From Candidatus Sphingobacterium stercoripullorum (GTDB taxonomy: Bacteria > Bacteroidota > Bacteroidia > Sphingobacteriales > Sphingobacteriaceae), in NCBI GenBank assembly GCA_019114715.1, contig DXEZ01000057.1:1-7187 (forward strand): a stretch of 7,187 bases of DNA, written 5' to 3'. The first letter of the stretch is position 1. The number at the start of each line of letters is the position of its first letter. The notes below the pieces were generated by a model, which had not been told where the DNA came from, searched no databases, and worked only from the letters and a program-made list of their open reading frames with translations. The translations under genes were made by a program, and so were the position numbers. Below, one piece after another: positions 7,111 to 7,187 of the stretch.

Positions 7111-7187
7111 ATGAAAAAACTAATCGACGAAATCAATGCACAATACGAAGCATTCAAAAATGATTCAGCATTACAATTAGAAAAAGG
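7111..7187 (+). CDS. Histone H1/Hc1-like small protein, N-terminal fragment
   Basis: The window ends inside this reading frame, which gives 25 complete codons from ATG: MKKLIDEINAQYEAF, then KNDSALQLEK. The charged helical start, with a closing ALQLEKG-type segment, resembles the N-terminus of the short Bacteroidota histone H1-like proteins (Hc1-like family). These usually continue with an NKAAGTRARK-type segment and total about 60 residues; neither can be checked here. Members are small, basic and thought to bind DNA as nucleoid proteins. The call is from remembered family pattern and a short fragment. The start is the only plausible one, following an AT-rich untranslated leader and a promoter-like module. 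Confidence 0.65.
   Translation, partial: MKKLIDEINAQYEAFKNDSALQLEK

Noticed and set aside
1..7187. CRISPR array, tRNA/rRNA, insertion sequence or defence/phage system
   Set aside because: No direct-repeat arrays, cloverleaf-like segments, transposase-like proteins or terminal repeats were seen. All long reading frames are explained by ordinary metabolic and housekeeping genes.

Overview
The window looks like chromosomal DNA from a member of the Bacteroidota. The coding density is high and the spacers are AT-rich. Most starts lack a clear Shine-Dalgarno sequence, and a textbook Bacteroidota -7 box (TATATTTG) precedes the PBP4 gene. The gene set also fits: a two-subunit GMC dehydrogenase with HEMG/QNPSLTYMAF-type motifs, a maeB-ruvA pair, and the start of a short histone H1/Hc1-like protein. 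I cannot place it to genus.

Layout. Positions 1-85 hold a hairpin with a T-tract that reads as a rightward terminator, presumably for a gene off the left edge. Positions 86-2282 are a leftward pair: a small Tat-signal subunit (gluconate 2-dehydrogenase subunit 3 family) followed after 7 nt by a FAD-dependent GMC oxidoreductase. A 174-bp divergent spacer follows, with an inverted repeat and the -7 box. Positions 2457-6806 are a rightward run of a PBP4-type D-Ala-D-Ala carboxypeptidase (dacB), a malic enzyme with a fused phosphotransacetylase-like domain (maeB), and the Holliday-junction protein RuvA. The gaps are 33 nt and 3 nt, so the three may be one operon. A 304-bp non-coding AT-rich stretch follows, with two promoter-like modules. 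The window ends inside a histone-like gene starting at 7111.

Working together. The leftward pair probably forms one exported sugar- or alcohol-oxidising dehydrogenase. The small subunit would carry the folded large subunit out through Tat, and the electron acceptor is not encoded here. The rightward genes have unrelated housekeeping roles: periplasmic peptidoglycan trimming, malate to pyruvate with NADPH formation, and recombination branch migration. Their grouping looks like conserved synteny rather than one pathway.

I found no convincing undescribed system. The points worth a second look are small: the unusual GMC active-site motif, the missing Pta-type catalytic residues in MaeB, what follows ruvA, the hairpin on the ruvA stop codon, and the paired promoter-like modules before the histone-like gene.
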